This document shows, in pieces, positions 63,639-64,000 of a stretch of DNA of 64,000 nt (its first letter is position 1; each line of letters starts with the position of its first letter). Below the pieces are notes generated by a model. The model saw only the letters and a list, made by a program, of their open reading frames with translations, was not told the origin of the DNA and searched no databases. The stretch comes from Sulfitobacter sp. W027. Its GTDB lineage: Bacteria; Pseudomonadota; Alphaproteobacteria; Rhodobacterales; Rhodobacteraceae. A program made the translations under genes and the position numbers. The stretch is taken from assembly GCF_025143985.1 (NCBI RefSeq), contig NZ_CP083564.1:1861501-1925500 (forward strand), read 5' to 3'.

Positions 63639-64000
63639 TCAGTTACGCACCGAAGGGGCTTCGACCGACAGGCCGTTGCCGCGGCTGGCGACGTAAAGCT
63701 CAAGGGCCACGAACTCGGGGCTGCCGGGGCTGAAGGTCTCGGCCCGAGTGTCGCGGATGCAGCCTTTGAAACGGGCGTGGCTGCTGTTGAGCTTGGTGTT
63801 CTTCAGACGGTAGACCGGAAAGCCGTTGATCTGACCCTGGCTCAGATGGTCGGCGCGGATCATGTTGCCGTAGTTGTCCTCATGGCAATTGGCGCAGCTC
63901 AGCTCCAACTGACCGTAGCGGGTGTAGTACATCTCCTTGCCCTGTTCCCAAACGCTCTGGGCCGGGCCGTCGATGGCCACGTTGACCGGCATGCCGCGCG
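63639..64000 (-). CDS. soxA: SoxA, diheme cytochrome c of the SoxAX complex, C-terminal part
   Basis: Only the last ~120 residues lie in the window; the gene runs off the right end. It shows the heme site CANCH in ELSCANCHEDNYGN and the conserved Cys of the active-site heme ligand in SSHARFKGCIRDTRAE. SoxAX joins thiosulfate to the SoxY carrier. It is followed by soxB, matching the canonical sox order. Confidence 0.93.
   Translation of the reverse strand, partial: RGMPVNVAIDGPAQSVWEQGKEMYYTRYGQLELSCANCHEDNYGNMIRADHLSQGQINGFPVYRLKNTKLNSSHARFKGCIRDTRAETFSPGSPEFVALELYVASRGNGLSVEAPSVRN

Noticed and set aside
1..64000. CRISPR array or insertion sequence
   Set aside because: No regularly spaced direct repeats and no transposase-like frame were seen.

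Overview
The window reads as a chromosome segment of a marine alphaproteobacterium of the Rhodobacterales (roseobacter group), plausibly a Sulfitobacter-like organism. The reasons are a complete Rhodobacter-type gene transfer agent (GTA) head-tail cluster, a soxABCD thiosulfate-oxidation block, an E1-beta subunit carrying its own lipoyl domain, NDUFA12, GapR and DUF2155 family genes, and high-GC codon use throughout. The genus is an inference. No rRNA, tRNA, CRISPR array, insertion sequence or integrase was recognised.

Layout. 1-6.9 kb: a peroxiredoxin tail, a ferritin-like DUF455 protein, an M23 peptidase/bactofilin pair (cell shape), a DUF3179 protein, two cyclophilin-type prolyl isomerases, pgk and a small FtsB/DivIC-like protein. 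7.1-10.9 kb: pdhA-pdhB-pdhC of pyruvate dehydrogenase behind a perfect 7-bp-arm palindrome. 11.0-26.1 kb: cysE, then the GTA structural cluster on the minus strand (read from g1 at 25.9 kb to g15 at 11.9 kb), whose leader holds a terminator-like hairpin inside a short ORF. 26.2-32.6 kb: fatty-acid synthesis and envelope genes on the minus strand (fabD, a membrane protein, a lipoprotein, fabG, acpP, a GNAT enzyme, fabF, mltG). 32.8-34.1 kb: rpsF-rpsR-rplI. 34.2-41.2 kb: a small unknown protein, a lytic transglycosylase lipoprotein, a periplasmic nucleotidase, trigger factor, a Ca2+/Na+ antiporter, a GapR-like protein, a small membrane protein and a DUF442-type protein.

41.2-51.5 kb is a sensing and transport locus: a transporter-like histidine kinase, a small membrane protein, a receiver-only response regulator, an XRE regulator of the short-chain fatty acyl (ScfR) type, and a divergent five-gene branched-chain-amino-acid-type ABC transporter. 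The shared promoter region contains a good candidate ScfR operator. 51.7-54.2 kb: accB-accC-aat. 54.2-59.4 kb: a DUF2155 protein, NDUFA12, an FkbM methyltransferase/GT61 glycosyltransferase fusion, a RidA protein, clpX and clpP. 59.5-64 kb: soxA (partial)-soxB-soxC-soxD, which would oxidise thiosulfate and sulfane sulfur in the periplasm.

The most interesting unexplained signals are the GTA leader (short ORF plus hairpin plus eight T), the ABC transporter/ScfR/kinase locus whose substrate is unknown, the methyltransferase-glycosyltransferase fusion, and several perfect inverted repeats in front of pdhA, soxC and rpsF.
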